NCBI RefSeq assembly: GCF_039641995.1
Contig: NZ_CP087714.1
Coordinates: 1,426,001 to 1,490,000 of the forward strand
Length of the DNA stretch: 64,000 nucleotides
DNA from: Geoglobus acetivorans
GTDB lineage: Archaea; Halobacteriota; Archaeoglobi; Archaeoglobales; Archaeoglobaceae
Direction: 5' to 3'
The notes below the pieces were generated by a model that did no database searches, was not told the origin of the DNA, and worked only from the letters and a program-made list of their open reading frames with translations. Made by a program: the position numbers and the translations under genes. Positions 1 to 8,689 of this stretch are shown piece after piece. How positions within the stretch are numbered: the stretch's first letter is position 1; each line of letters begins with the position of its first letter.

Positions 1-921
1 AGTTAGCAGTCCGGCGTAATTATTCGCATCCTCGCCATATCTTTCCCTGTATTCCTTGAAGTATTTTTCAGTTAAATCTGTTTTTTCAGTCTCATCCAGA
101 GCAGCGGCCTGAAATGCCACATATTCTGCATTTAGCTTTTTGAGTGTTGCCGGTAAGGCTAGGGCACCGCCAACGGAGTACACGATCCCCTTTCCACCAC
201 TTGCCCTGTACTCCTTCAAAAATCTAATTGCCGTCCCTCCCGGATCTCCCAGAATCACCACATCCCTCTCTCCGACAATTCTGGCAAGCTGTTTTGCAGC
301 GGCTTTGTAATCATCCGGAGCAACGCCCGGCGATCTGTAATACACAACCATCTCAGGTTCACCGCTCTTTTCCCTTATGACGTCTAGCATTCCTTGGTTG
401 AATGTTCTGAGGGGATCATATCCGACAAAATAGTATTTTTCCGGCTTTGTCAGCTTCAGAAACTCCGATGCAAGCACACCCCAGTAAGTTGTGTTGTATG
501 CAACTCTGAAAACATTGCTGTTACCCTCGGCAACCTTTTTTTCTATAATTCCCGTTGAGGCGACACTCACAATGTAAACAATCCTGTTCTCCCCGGCAGC
601 ATCAGCAGCGACCATGGCCTGAGGGCTGGAATAAGCTCCGACAATAGCATCAACATTCTGCGAAACAAGATACTCGAAAGCGGTTTTTGTCTTTTCTGGA
701 CTATCGCCACAATCTGAAAAGATCAGCTCAACATTTCCGGCATGCCTTGCTGCAAGCTCCGCAGCATTTTTCATGGCAACACCTGCGGAAGAATACAATC
801 CGGTTTCAGGAACCAGGACACCTATCTTGATCTTCTCTGTCTGCTGTGTTGTTGTTTCAGGCTGTGAGCAGCCAAGAAAAAGTAAAGCAAGGAGCAAAAC
901 CGGCAGATATGCTTTTTTCAC
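1..921 (-). CDS. Branched-chain amino-acid-type ABC transporter substrate-binding lipoprotein (3' end cut by window)
   Basis: The reading frame is open from a GTG at 921 to the left window edge (307 codons, no stop), so the gene is partial. The N-terminus is a lipoprotein signal: Lys-Lys, a hydrophobic run and a lipobox LFLGC, after which Cys would be lipidated. The mature part starts KIKIGVLVPETGLYSSAG and continues as a type-1 periplasmic-binding fold (LivK family), which captures branched-chain amino acids or related small ligands outside the membrane and passes them to an ABC permease. A GGAGGTG ribosome site lies just before the GTG, and a TATA-like box near 1015-1025 implies a leader of about 75 bases. 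Permease and ATPase genes would lie to the left, outside the window. Ligand is unknown. Confidence 0.85.
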   Translation of the reverse strand, partial: MKKAYLPVLLLALLFLGCSQPETTTQQTEKIKIGVLVPETGLYSSAGVAMKNAAELAARHAGNVELIFSDCGDSPEKTKTAFEYLVSQNVDAIVGAYSSPQAMVAADAAGENRIVYIVSVASTGIIEKKVAEGNSNVFRVAYNTTYWGVLASEFLKLTKPEKYYFVGYDPLRTFNQGMLDVIREKSGEPEMVVYYRSPGVAPDDYKAAAKQLARIVGERDVVILGDPGGTAIRFLKEYRASGGKGIVYSVGGALALPATLKKLNAEYVAFQAAALDETEKTDLTEKYFKEYRERYGEDANNYAGLLT

Positions 922-1114
922 TCTTCCACCTCCCGAACCGTACTCATGGACACATCCTCTGAGCGTGCTGAACGGTTGCAGAATACCGTCACCTTACGTT
1001 AATTGAAAATAATTATGAATATAAATTTTTCGCAATTTATCATTACTTAGCAAAAAATTATTAAATGAATGGAAAATGAGCTGTTTAATTCTTAATGATT
1101 CGCACCATTTGCCT

Positions 1115-1735
1115 TCAAAATGTGAAACTTCCCATGTCCAGCCCGACTCTCTGTATAAATGAATTCAGGGCTTCAAATGTGTTTATTCCATATTTTATAA
1201 GCCGCATAACTTGAATCTGGAATATATGTGCTTCGATTAGTGCATCCGCAAGAGCGCTGTGCCTGTAATTCATTTCGACGTTGTATTTTCTTGCGAGAGC
1301 TTCAAGTGTGAGGTCTTCGTTTTTCGGCCTTTCTCCAAAAATTTCGCCTATAACTCTCTCCATCATGGCGATATCCAGAAATCTTTCTATTTTTACGTAT
1401 TTACTGCAGTTTTTGAATTCTTTTTCCAGGAATTCTATATCAATTGTGATTCCATGACCGACAACTATTCTTTCCTGCAGCATCCCTTCAATTTTATGGG
1501 ATAATGCGCAGAAACTCGGAGCATCCTCTATGTCCTTCGGGATAATCCCGTGGTACTTGGCGGAAGATATGCTCAGGTCATCTACGTTTTCTGGCCGTAT
1601 ATATGCTGTAAACACGTCGTTCATCTGTATTCTAAGGCCGTCCATTGGGATCATCGCTATGCTTATTATTCTGTCTTTTTTCAGGTTCAGCCCTGTGGTT
1701 TCGACATCAACGACCACAAATTTTTCTTCCCTCAA
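1115..1735 (-). CDS. DnaQ/RNase T-family 3'-5' exonuclease
   Basis: 206 residues forming one DEDD exonuclease domain. Exo I is VVDVETTGL near residues 8-16 (the D and E that bind metal). Later acidic and His positions include VVGHGITIDIEFLE (Exo II region) and YRHSALADALIEAH (Exo III, HxxxxxD type). Such proteins remove nucleotides from 3' ends in proofreading, repair or RNA turnover. The start overlaps the end of the CBS/DUF294 gene by 4 bases, so the two are translationally coupled. The same pairing of a DUF294 nucleotidyltransferase-like protein with a DnaQ exonuclease is common in bacteria, where its role is unclear. Substrate cannot be told from sequence. Confidence 0.85.
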   Translation of the reverse strand: MREEKFVVVDVETTGLNLKKDRIISIAMIPMDGLRIQMNDVFTAYIRPENVDDLSISSAKYHGIIPKDIEDAPSFCALSHKIEGMLQERIVVGHGITIDIEFLEKEFKNCSKYVKIERFLDIAMMERVIGEIFGERPKNEDLTLEALARKYNVEMNYRHSALADALIEAHIFQIQVMRLIKYGINTFEALNSFIQRVGLDMGSFTF

Positions 1736-3486
1736 AACCTGTCAACTCCGTAATAGCTTTTTACGAATTTCTGGAAATTCTTTATTATTTTGAGACTCTC
1801 CCTCAGTATTGCCACATCGAGTTTCTCAAGCTCGTCGTATTTTATCACGTTATCTCCTGATTTAATCTGGTGTTTCAGCCTCAGATTCTGGATGTATTCG
1901 AATGATTCTTTAAGCTCCTCTGCCCGGCTCTCTCCGAAAACATCTATCAGGTGAGAAATGCGGGCAAGCGTATTCGGGTCCTGTATGCTGTTATCTATTG
2001 CAAAGACCCTCACGGCGTTCACAATAGGATATATCGCATGCTTTTTCAGATCTATGCCCTTTTCAAGGTCTTTTATTCCGAAAAACCCTATGGGTGGTTC
2101 AAGAGCCACCGCATCGAGGGCGAGGAACCTCATTGTCTGTTTGTTTTTGATTTCAAGTATGTGGTCAAAAAGCTCGTCGTACAGTTTTTTGTTACCGAAC
2201 ATGTGCCTCATGTCCAGGAAAACTGTCAGAAGTCGCAGGTTTTTCGGTGTTGTGTTGGAAAACCATTCTGAAAACAGTTTTTTCCATTCATCAATGGTGT
2301 AGTGCCATTTAACTGCCATGTATCCTGCCTTACATTTTGGAATTCCGATGTAATCAAGAGCATCGTTTACGTCCTCCAGAAAATCTTCAGGCAAACTGTT
2401 TTCGGTTATAACTGCGTTATCCTGGTCTGTGGCGATTATCTGTTCTCTCCTTCCACTGCTTCCCATGTTTATCCACGAAAAGCTTTCCTCGAGTGAAAAT
2501 TCTTTTGAAAGCTCGACAAGAACCTTGACGTACGTCCAGTCGTAAATCGAGCTTATCATTCTGGAAAGGTCCTTGAATGAAAGACCCCTTAACGCAAGCA
2601 CCTTAATCTCTCTTTTCACCTCGTTAAATATTTCTTTCATTTCTGCAAAGTCTTTGGCCCTCCTCATTTCGGCGTAAAGTCTCACAATTTTTGCAAATGG
2701 TTCGAATATTGACAGAATGTCTTTTATTGAAATTACTCCTTCAAGATTTCCGTTTCTGGTGATTATGAGATGTGTGATCCCGTTTTCCATCATTTTCACG
2801 TATGCTTCAAATACCGGGTCTTCAATCTCTGAAGTTATGAGACTTCGTGTCATGTATTCTGAAACAGGTGCATCTATGTCTTTTTGAGAAACCGCTCTTT
2901 TCAGGTCAGTGTCTGTGAATATTCCTGACGGTTTTCCACCCCCTGTAACCACAACACTACCCACTCTGCTCTTCAGCATAATTTCTGCAGCGTCTTTTAC
3001 GGAATAACTTGGATAACAGGTTACCGGAGGCCTAGAGATGAGGACTGAAACAGGTTTGAGGAATACTTCCTCTATTGCCTTATCAAATGCAAGCTCACTG
3101 AACTTTTTCTCTCTGAAGACTTCAAAGAACTTTTTAAATCTGCTGTTTTTGAGGGCAATCTTTTTTACCAGCTGTTTTTCGAATATGTAGCACACCGTAT
3201 CCTCTATGGCCACAGCATCGGCGTCAAGGTATTCATTTTCTGACATTATTAGTGAGATTGGAAACAGCTCTCCTGAAGACAGGATTTCTTCATGGTCGTT
3301 TTTGATGAGGACTCTGCCAGTGTAAATGTAGAATATCTGACCAGGAACTGTATTTTTTGGGATTATTGTCTCTCCCTCCTCGAATGCGTTGATCTCCATG
3401 GCGCCAATCAATTCATCCAGCTCGTTATCTGCCAGATAGCTGAATGGAGGGGTCTTCTTCAGCAGTTCCTTGGGTGGTATCATCAA
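1732..3486 (-). CDS. cNMP-binding/CBS-pair/DUF294 nucleotidyltransferase-like signalling protein
   Basis: 584 residues in four parts. Residues ~1-120 are a cyclic-nucleotide-binding-like beta roll (EGETIIPKNTVPGQIFYIYTG). Residues ~145-270 are two CBS motifs (ISRPPVTCYPSYSVKDAAEIM; SGIFTDTDLKRAVS; EGVISIKDIL). Residues ~290-430 are a DUF294 nucleotidyltransferase-like domain with the GSSGRREQ...DQDNAV core, and a helical DUF294 C-terminal domain follows. The core resembles GlnD-type nucleotidyltransferases (GSxxR..., DxD), and here DQD keeps acidic residues. The family is a predicted nucleotide-responsive regulator, but ligand and target are unknown. It is co-transcribed with the exonuclease downstream, with a 4-base overlap. 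Confidence 0.88.
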   Translation of the reverse strand: MMIPPKELLKKTPPFSYLADNELDELIGAMEINAFEEGETIIPKNTVPGQIFYIYTGRVLIKNDHEEILSSGELFPISLIMSENEYLDADAVAIEDTVCYIFEKQLVKKIALKNSRFKKFFEVFREKKFSELAFDKAIEEVFLKPVSVLISRPPVTCYPSYSVKDAAEIMLKSRVGSVVVTGGGKPSGIFTDTDLKRAVSQKDIDAPVSEYMTRSLITSEIEDPVFEAYVKMMENGITHLIITRNGNLEGVISIKDILSIFEPFAKIVRLYAEMRRAKDFAEMKEIFNEVKREIKVLALRGLSFKDLSRMISSIYDWTYVKVLVELSKEFSLEESFSWINMGSSGRREQIIATDQDNAVITENSLPEDFLEDVNDALDYIGIPKCKAGYMAVKWHYTIDEWKKLFSEWFSNTTPKNLRLLTVFLDMRHMFGNKKLYDELFDHILEIKNKQTMRFLALDAVALEPPIGFFGIKDLEKGIDLKKHAIYPIVNAVRVFAIDNSIQDPNTLARISHLIDVFGESRAEELKESFEYIQNLRLKHQIKSGDNVIKYDELEKLDVAILRESLKIIKNFQKFVKSYYGVDRF

Positions 3487-3534
3487 CTCACCGGATACAA
3501 TTCATGATAAATGTTTTTAAAATATTTCCAAAAT

Positions 3535-3555
3535 GGCTGGGGGAGACCCCCGGCC
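3535..3555 (-). terminator. GC-rich hairpin directly after the PAN stop codon
   Basis: GGCTGGGGG and CCCCCGGCC pair (one G-T wobble) around a 3-base AGA loop. The hairpin touches the last base of the PAN stop codon at 3556. On the minus strand it is followed by an A/T-rich run. It most likely ends or stabilises the PAN transcript before the CBS/DUF294 gene begins. Archaeal termination usually relies on T tracts, so RNA protection is an alternative. Confidence 0.5.
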
Positions 3556-4776
3556 TTAGATAAACATTACACCTTTTGCTTCAAAGCTTACTGGTTTATT
3601 GTCCTTCTTCAAGACCTTTTCGACTGCTCTCTCAAAGTCGGCCATTGTTACTCTCGCTCTTTCCTGTTTTATTGCGAACATGCCTGCCTCTGTCACGATG
3701 GCCTTTATATCTGCACCGCTTGCACCCTCTGTCATCTCTGCAAGTCTGCTGAAGTCCACGTCATCTGCAAGTCTCATCTTTCTCGAGTGTATCTTGAAGA
3801 TCTGTTCTCTGCCCTCTGGATTTGGGAGAGGTATCTCGATTATTCTGTCAAATCTACCAGGTCTGAGTATTGCTGGATCCAGTATGTCAATCCTGTTCGT
3901 TGCACCGATGATTTTCACATCTCCTCTGGGATCAAAGCCATCCATTTCCGCCAGAAGCTGCATTAGTGTTCTCTGTACTTCCCTGTCACCACTGGTATCG
4001 CTGTTGGTCCTCCTTGCGGCTATTGCGTCTATTTCGTCAATGAAGAGTATAGTCGGGGCCTTTTCTCTTGCGAGGTCGAATACCTCTCTGACAAGTCTTG
4101 CACCCTCTCCGATGTATTTCTGAACGAGTTCACTGCCGACGACTCTGATGAATGTAGCATTTGTTTCAGTTGCCACCGCCTTTGCGATGAGCGTTTTTCC
4201 TGTGCCAGGTGGACCGTAAAGCAGTACACCTTTCGGTGGTTCAATCCCGATTTCAGCGAACACTTCTGGTTTCAGCAGGGGCAGCTCAACAGCCTCTCTT
4301 ACTTCATCGATCTGCCTGTCAAGCCCTCCGATATCGCTGTATGTAACCTCGGGTTTCTCTTCAACTTCGAATCCATAGACCATAGGGTCTTTCGGGGTGG
4401 GGAGTATGCTAATTATTGCGAGGGTTTGCTGATGCATTGCAACCCTTGCTCCGGGTTTCAGTTCTGAAAGATCTACATACTGTGAAACATTTACAAGGAA
4501 TTTTGGTCCCGTAGAGCTTTTTACGACAACCCGTCCATCGTCCAGCACATCTGAAACGGTACCAACAAGGAGAGGTGGTGATCTTAATCTTTCAATTTCG
4601 CTCCTAAGCCTTCTAACTTCTCTTTCGAATCTAATCCTTTCTGATTCTACATATCTCTTCTCATCTTCAAGTCTTTTGTAAAGTTCTTTAAGCCTTTCAT
4701 ACTCTCTCTCGAGTAATCTTAACTTGAACATGACATCCTCGTTTCCGGCTGGAGATTCTACCATATCGCCTGTCAT
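3556..4776 (-). CDS. pan: Proteasome-activating nucleotidase PAN (AAA+ ATPase)
   Basis: 406 residues, normal PAN length. Residues ~15-70 form a coiled coil ([20 protein letters not shown]). An OB-fold follows ([20 protein letters not shown]), then one AAA+ domain with Walker A GPPGTGKT, Walker [11 protein letters not shown], sensor-1 GATNR, Arg fingers in LRPGRFDR, and a C-terminal helical lid. PAN unfolds proteins with ATP and threads them into the 20S proteasome. The C-terminus is VMFI: the usual gate-opening HbYX tail has Phe in place of Tyr. A GGGAAGAG ribosome site precedes the ATG. It is transcribed divergently from MBF1. Proteasome subunit genes are not in the window. Confidence 0.97.
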   Translation of the reverse strand: MTGDMVESPAGNEDVMFKLRLLEREYERLKELYKRLEDEKRYVESERIRFEREVRRLRSEIERLRSPPLLVGTVSDVLDDGRVVVKSSTGPKFLVNVSQYVDLSELKPGARVAMHQQTLAIISILPTPKDPMVYGFEVEEKPEVTYSDIGGLDRQIDEVREAVELPLLKPEVFAEIGIEPPKGVLLYGPPGTGKTLIAKAVATETNATFIRVVGSELVQKYIGEGARLVREVFDLAREKAPTILFIDEIDAIAARRTNSDTSGDREVQRTLMQLLAEMDGFDPRGDVKIIGATNRIDILDPAILRPGRFDRIIEIPLPNPEGREQIFKIHSRKMRLADDVDFSRLAEMTEGASGADIKAIVTEAGMFAIKQERARVTMADFERAVEKVLKKDNKPVSFEAKGVMFI

Positions 4777-4827
4777 ATTTCTCTTCCCTATTCTTTTTTT
4801 GACCCGTTTTCCGGGGGTCTCCGATTA

Positions 4828-4841
4828 AAGTTATATAACTT
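4828..4841. promoter_or_regulatory. Symmetric TATA palindrome between pan and mbf1
   Basis: AAGTTATATAACTT is a perfect 14-base palindrome in the 80-105-base gap between the divergent pan and MBF1 genes. Its TTATATAA core can serve as a TATA box in either direction. A second, one-sided TATA-like run (TATTTTAA, 4846-4853) may serve MBF1 alone. Promoter role is inferred from position and composition. Confidence 0.5.
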
Positions 4842-4881
4842 CAAGTATTTTAACTTATTGGAAATTTGGCAGGGGATGGCA

Positions 4882-5358
4882 ATGGAGTGTGAGATCTGCG
4901 GGAAAGAGATTAGGGGCAGAACTTTCAGGATTGTCGTTGAAGGGACAGAATTAAGAGTCTGTGCTTCATGCAAAGAATACGGAGTTGAGGACATATCATC
5001 GTCATCACAGCACGGTACTGTGAGGGTTGTCAGAAAGGAAAGAAGCAGACCCTCAAGACCAATAGTGTTTACTGAGGAACTCGTTGAGAACTACAACGAA
5101 ATAATAAAGCAGGAAAGGCAGAAGAGGGGCTGGAGTCAGGAAGAACTTGCCAAGAGAATTCAGGAAAAGGAATCACTTATACGGAAGATAGAGAACGCAG
5201 AAATAACTCCTGAACCGGAGGTTGTGGAGAAGCTGGAAAGGCTGTTTGACTTAAAACTCAGAGAAAAGGTTCAGGAAGTGAAGGTCGAGAGTCAGAGAAA
5301 ACTCGTTCCAACACTTGGCGATGTCGTTGTCATAAAGAAAAAGAAAAAGCAGGGCTGA
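4882..5358 (+). CDS. Multiprotein bridging factor MBF1-like transcription factor (zinc ribbon + HTH)
   Basis: About 158 residues. The N-terminal zinc ribbon has CEIC near the start and CASC about 30 residues on. A basic linker follows (RKERSRPSRP), then a Cro/C1-type helix-turn-helix (KRGWSQEELAKRIQEKESLIRKIENAEITPEPEVVEKLERLF in outline). The tail is Lys-rich. Archaeal MBF1 is a general transcription or translation accessory protein. The start is set at ATG 4882 because AGGGG at 4871-4875 is 6 bases upstream. An in-frame ATG at 4876 or a leaderless start is also possible. The next gene follows 36 bases downstream. Confidence 0.9.
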   Translation: MECEICGKEIRGRTFRIVVEGTELRVCASCKEYGVEDISSSSQHGTVRVVRKERSRPSRPIVFTEELVENYNEIIKQERQKRGWSQEELAKRIQEKESLIRKIENAEITPEPEVVEKLERLFDLKLREKVQEVKVESQRKLVPTLGDVVVIKKKKKQG

Positions 5359-5394
5359 AAAAATTTTTAAATTATTTTTAATTAAGTTTAGGTT

Positions 5395-6534
5395 GTGAAA
5401 AGAGAGGAAATTCTGGTTCTCATTACAGGGCTTCTCGGAATTTTTGTTGGACTTGGACTTGCAAGATTTGCATATACTGTCATTCTTGAACCCATGAGGG
5501 CCGGACTTGAACTTGGTTACACTGAAATGGGCACAATTGCATCACTCAACTTTTTCGGGTATGTTCTTTTTTCACCAGTTGTGGGCATACTGGCAACAAA
5601 ATATGGGTCCAAGAAAGTGGTTCTTGGGTCAATGGCAATTATTGTCGTGTCTCTGTATCTTACCTCACTTTCTCGGGGTTTTGTTGATGCAGGGGTTTAC
5701 AGGTTTCTAACCGGGGCAGGGTCAGCTGGTGTGAATGTTGGATTGGTGGGTTTAATGGCGAAATGGTTTGACGAGCGGAGCAGGGGATTCGCTCTCGGCG
5801 TAATCAATTCTGGATCAAGCTGGGGCATCATCTTTGCAGGGGCAACCATACCCTACGTTGTCCTATCTTATGGCTGGAATGCGGGATGGGTGTTTCTCTC
5901 AGTGATATCACTTTTTGTTCTGCTGATGCTGTTACCTTTGAAAGAAGTACCTTCTGACTTTGTGCCGGAAGTGAAGGTAAAAAGTGGTGACGTTTACCGG
6001 CACAAGCCGCTCATAGTGCTTGGAATATCTTATGTTTTCTTTGGGGCATCATACATAATATTCGTGACGTTCTACACGTCCCATATCATCAAAAACGGAA
6101 TAGGCTATGAGGTCGCAGGGCATCTCTGGGCCATCGTCGGAGTTCTGTCAATTGTAAGTGCCATTACCTGGGGGAGAATATCGGACAAGATTGGTAGAAA
6201 GCAGGCGATTTCTGCCGTGTATCTGCTGATGGGTTCTGCGTTTCTTGTTTTTGCACTTGCCTCCAGTTTGGGGTTTTTTCTCATTTCGACTTTGATGGCG
6301 GGTCTGTCGATGCTCGCAATACCCCCACTCGTCCAGGCTTACTGTGGAGACATTGCAGGTAAAAATTCAGCTTCTGCGGCAATAGGATTCGTAACTCTGT
6401 TTTTCGGGATTGGCCAGATGTTTGGGCCAGGTGTTGCCGGATTTCTTGCTGACTTGACAGGTGATTTTGTACTGCCCCTTGCACTTGCAGGCACGCTTGG
6501 GATCGCTGGTGGCATAGTCGTGAGGAAGACTTAG
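5395..6534 (+). CDS. MFS transporter, YbfB/YjiJ-like
   Basis: 379 residues with about 12 predicted membrane helices and the MFS loop motif between helices 2 and 3 (ATKYGSKK) and again mid-protein (GRISDKIGRKQ), separating two six-helix halves. The N-terminus LITGLLGIFVGLGLARFAYT resembles the YbfB/YjiJ subgroup, whose substrates are mostly unknown. The start is a GTG; the A/T-rich run before it (ttaaattatttttaattaag) supplies a TATA box, so the mRNA may be nearly leaderless. It is convergent with cysS, with only 45 bases between stops. Confidence 0.82.
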   Translation: MKREEILVLITGLLGIFVGLGLARFAYTVILEPMRAGLELGYTEMGTIASLNFFGYVLFSPVVGILATKYGSKKVVLGSMAIIVVSLYLTSLSRGFVDAGVYRFLTGAGSAGVNVGLVGLMAKWFDERSRGFALGVINSGSSWGIIFAGATIPYVVLSYGWNAGWVFLSVISLFVLLMLLPLKEVPSDFVPEVKVKSGDVYRHKPLIVLGISYVFFGASYIIFVTFYTSHIIKNGIGYEVAGHLWAIVGVLSIVSAITWGRISDKIGRKQAISAVYLLMGSAFLVFALASSLGFFLISTLMAGLSMLAIPPLVQAYCGDIAGKNSASAAIGFVTLFFGIGQMFGPGVAGFLADLTGDFVLPLALAGTLGIAGGIVVRKT

Positions 6535-6579
6535 GTGGAGTTCACTCGCACAGAAGGAAAAAAAGTTGTGAGAAGCTGG

Positions 6580-7977
6580 CTAAGCAACATACCATCTTGT
6601 CCCGTGCTTGGTATCTACGAGAATAATTCCTCTTTTTTTGAACCCGTCCCTTATCATGTCTGCCGTTTTGAAGTCCTTCCTTTTTCTCGCCTCCTCCCGT
6701 TCAGTTATCTTCTCTCTGTCGTCCTCGCCCAGTACCGGTGATCGGCCGTAATCTTTGATGAGGCCCATTATGTCCATCATTGTGTAAAGCTCATCGAACG
6801 CTTTTTCTAGGCTCTTGAGGCTTGCAGAGAACTGTCTGCTGTTTATGTTGGAGGCGAGTTCATGCATTACTGCCAAAGCTCTCGGCGTGTTGAAGTCGTT
6901 TTCCAGTGCTTCCACGAAGCCATCCCTTAGAGAGGGTATTTCTTCGCCTTCTCTGCCCCCCTGGAATGTCTTTATATGTGCGATCTCCATATCGGCATTT
7001 CTGAGGGAATTCTGCAGATATTCGTAGGATTTCTTTGCTTCAATCACCTTTTCTTCAGAATAATCGAGAGGATGTCTGTAATGTGCTGAAATGAGGAGGT
7101 ACCTGAGAGCCAAACCTCCATATTTCTCCACAACATCGCGTATTTTCACTATGTTCCCCAGACTCTTGCTCATCTTTTCTCCGTTGACAGTTATGAAGTT
7201 GTTGTGGATCCAGTATCTGACGGGCTCGGTGTCGAAAAGAGCGTAGCTCTGCGCTCTTTCATTCTCATGATGCGGGAATACAAGATCCATGCCCCCGCCA
7301 TGTATGTCAAACGGAACTCCGAGAATATCTGAGGACATGATGCTGCACTCTATGTGCCATCCCGGTCTTCCGGGTCCCCATGGTGAGTCGAAATATGATT
7401 CTGCATTGAAATCTTCTTCTTTTGCAGACTTCCACAGAGCGAAGTCTCTTTTATCTTTTTTTTGCGGATCTGGCTCGATTCTGTGCCTTTCGAGCTCCTG
7501 AGTACTTAAACCTGATAGCTTTCCGTAACTCTCAAATGCCGGTACGTGGAAATAAACGTCGTAGCCGTTGTCTTTCCTGACAGTGTATGCGTAACCTTTT
7601 TCAATGAGCTTTTCCACTGCACTGATTATTTGAGGGATGTATTCCGACACCTTTGGTCTTATGCATCCCTTTACATTAAGCTCTTCTACGTCTTTCAGGA
7701 ATTCGTTGATGTATTTGCATGATATTTCCAAGGCTTTTTTTCCCTCCTTGACCGCTCTGTTGATGATTTTGTCGTCAATGTCTGTAAAATTCTGTACAAT
7801 TTTAACTCTATGTCCTTTGAATTCCAGATATCTTCTGAGTGTATCGAAAATAACGACGTTCCTCGCATGGCCGATGTGTGAGTAGTCGTAGGCGGTTATG
7901 CCACAAACATAAATTCTTACCTCATTTTCAAGATTCAGTTCGGTCAAGTCTTTTCTCATGGTGTCGAAAAGTTTCAT
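6580..7977 (-). CDS. cysS: Cysteinyl-tRNA synthetase
   Basis: 465 residues, standard length. Class I synthetase signatures are present: zinc-binding YVCGITAYD, the HIGH motif in SHIGHARN, WHIECS and HHENERAQS zinc ligands, and EKMSKSLGN as the KMSKS loop. A helical DALR-like tRNA-binding end follows. The enzyme charges tRNA-Cys with cysteine in the cytosol. Some archaea use the SepRS/SepCysS route instead or as well; a complete CysS shows that direct charging is available here. It stands alone on the minus strand, divergent from the VIT1-like gene with a short A/T-rich gap. Confidence 0.97.
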   Translation of the reverse strand: MKLFDTMRKDLTELNLENEVRIYVCGITAYDYSHIGHARNVVIFDTLRRYLEFKGHRVKIVQNFTDIDDKIINRAVKEGKKALEISCKYINEFLKDVEELNVKGCIRPKVSEYIPQIISAVEKLIEKGYAYTVRKDNGYDVYFHVPAFESYGKLSGLSTQELERHRIEPDPQKKDKRDFALWKSAKEEDFNAESYFDSPWGPGRPGWHIECSIMSSDILGVPFDIHGGGMDLVFPHHENERAQSYALFDTEPVRYWIHNNFITVNGEKMSKSLGNIVKIRDVVEKYGGLALRYLLISAHYRHPLDYSEEKVIEAKKSYEYLQNSLRNADMEIAHIKTFQGGREGEEIPSLRDGFVEALENDFNTPRALAVMHELASNINSRQFSASLKSLEKAFDELYTMMDIMGLIKDYGRSPVLGEDDREKITEREEARKRKDFKTADMIRDGFKKRGIILVDTKHGTRWYVA

Positions 7978-8021
7978 AAATCAAAAATCAAATTAAAATT
8001 TAAATTACTTGCTGGGATTCT

Positions 8022-8636
8022 ATGATTGTGCGCAGAGTCATAGAGAAATTGCTCGGTAAAGATAGGGCGGCCAAGTTCAGGATATACTCCAATGTTACCG
8101 ACCTTTCATCGATTTCGAGAAGGTATTTCGTGATAGGTTTTTTCGACGGTGTTCTGACGATCATGGGCCTGGTTCTTGGAGCACATTTGAGTGGTGAGGC
8201 GAATGCCACCGTCATCTTCTCAGCCGGAATTGCAACCTCTCTCGCCCTTGGCATATCGAGCGGGTGGGGTGCTTATGAGGCAGAGAGGGTGGAACAGACT
8301 CTATCGGCACTGGAAAAGCGGAGAGCTTTGCTCAAGATGGATGGTGAGCAATGCCTGATTGATGATGCACATGATTTTGCAATGAAGGTGAGTAGCTTCG
8401 TCCATGCCATTGCACCGATTCCTGCTGGAGTGCTCCCTCTCGTTCCTTACCTCTTTCTTGAAGAAAATATGGCGTTTCTGGTATCTCTCCTTACTGGATT
8501 CACGCTGCTTTTTATTGTAGGCGTTTCTATGGGGCGCGTATCCAGGTCAAATCTGATCAAATCCGGAGCCAGAATGGTGCTTGCGGGAGTTGCAACGCTT
8601 TTAATTGTCACCCTGCTGAGTCCGGCACACTTCTGA
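8022..8636 (+). CDS. VIT1/CCC1-like membrane protein (TIGR00267 type)
   Basis: 204 residues. About five membrane helices lie around a cytosolic loop: FVIGFFDGVLTIMGLVLGAH and FSAGIATSLALGISSGWGAYEAERVEQ form the N-terminal pair, and three more helices make up the C-terminal half. The helix-1 'FFDGVLT' and helix-2 'SSGWGAYEAE' patterns match the VIT1/CCC1 family of Fe2+/Mn2+ transporters, in particular the archaeal TIGR00267 group. Metal specificity is inferred only from the family. It is a single gene divergent from cysS. Confidence 0.78.
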   Translation: MIVRRVIEKLLGKDRAAKFRIYSNVTDLSSISRRYFVIGFFDGVLTIMGLVLGAHLSGEANATVIFSAGIATSLALGISSGWGAYEAERVEQTLSALEKRRALLKMDGEQCLIDDAHDFAMKVSSFVHAIAPIPAGVLPLVPYLFLEENMAFLVSLLTGFTLLFIVGVSMGRVSRSNLIKSGARMVLAGVATLLIVTLLSPAHF

Positions 8637-8689
8637 CGTTTTACTTTTTATACGTGCAGAATAAAAAAATAAAGACCTGGGAATGCGTG

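Noticed and set aside
773-1006. 77-codon plus-strand ORF near the left end
   Set aside because: It lies opposite the binding-protein gene and its leader and has no family resemblance or ribosome site.
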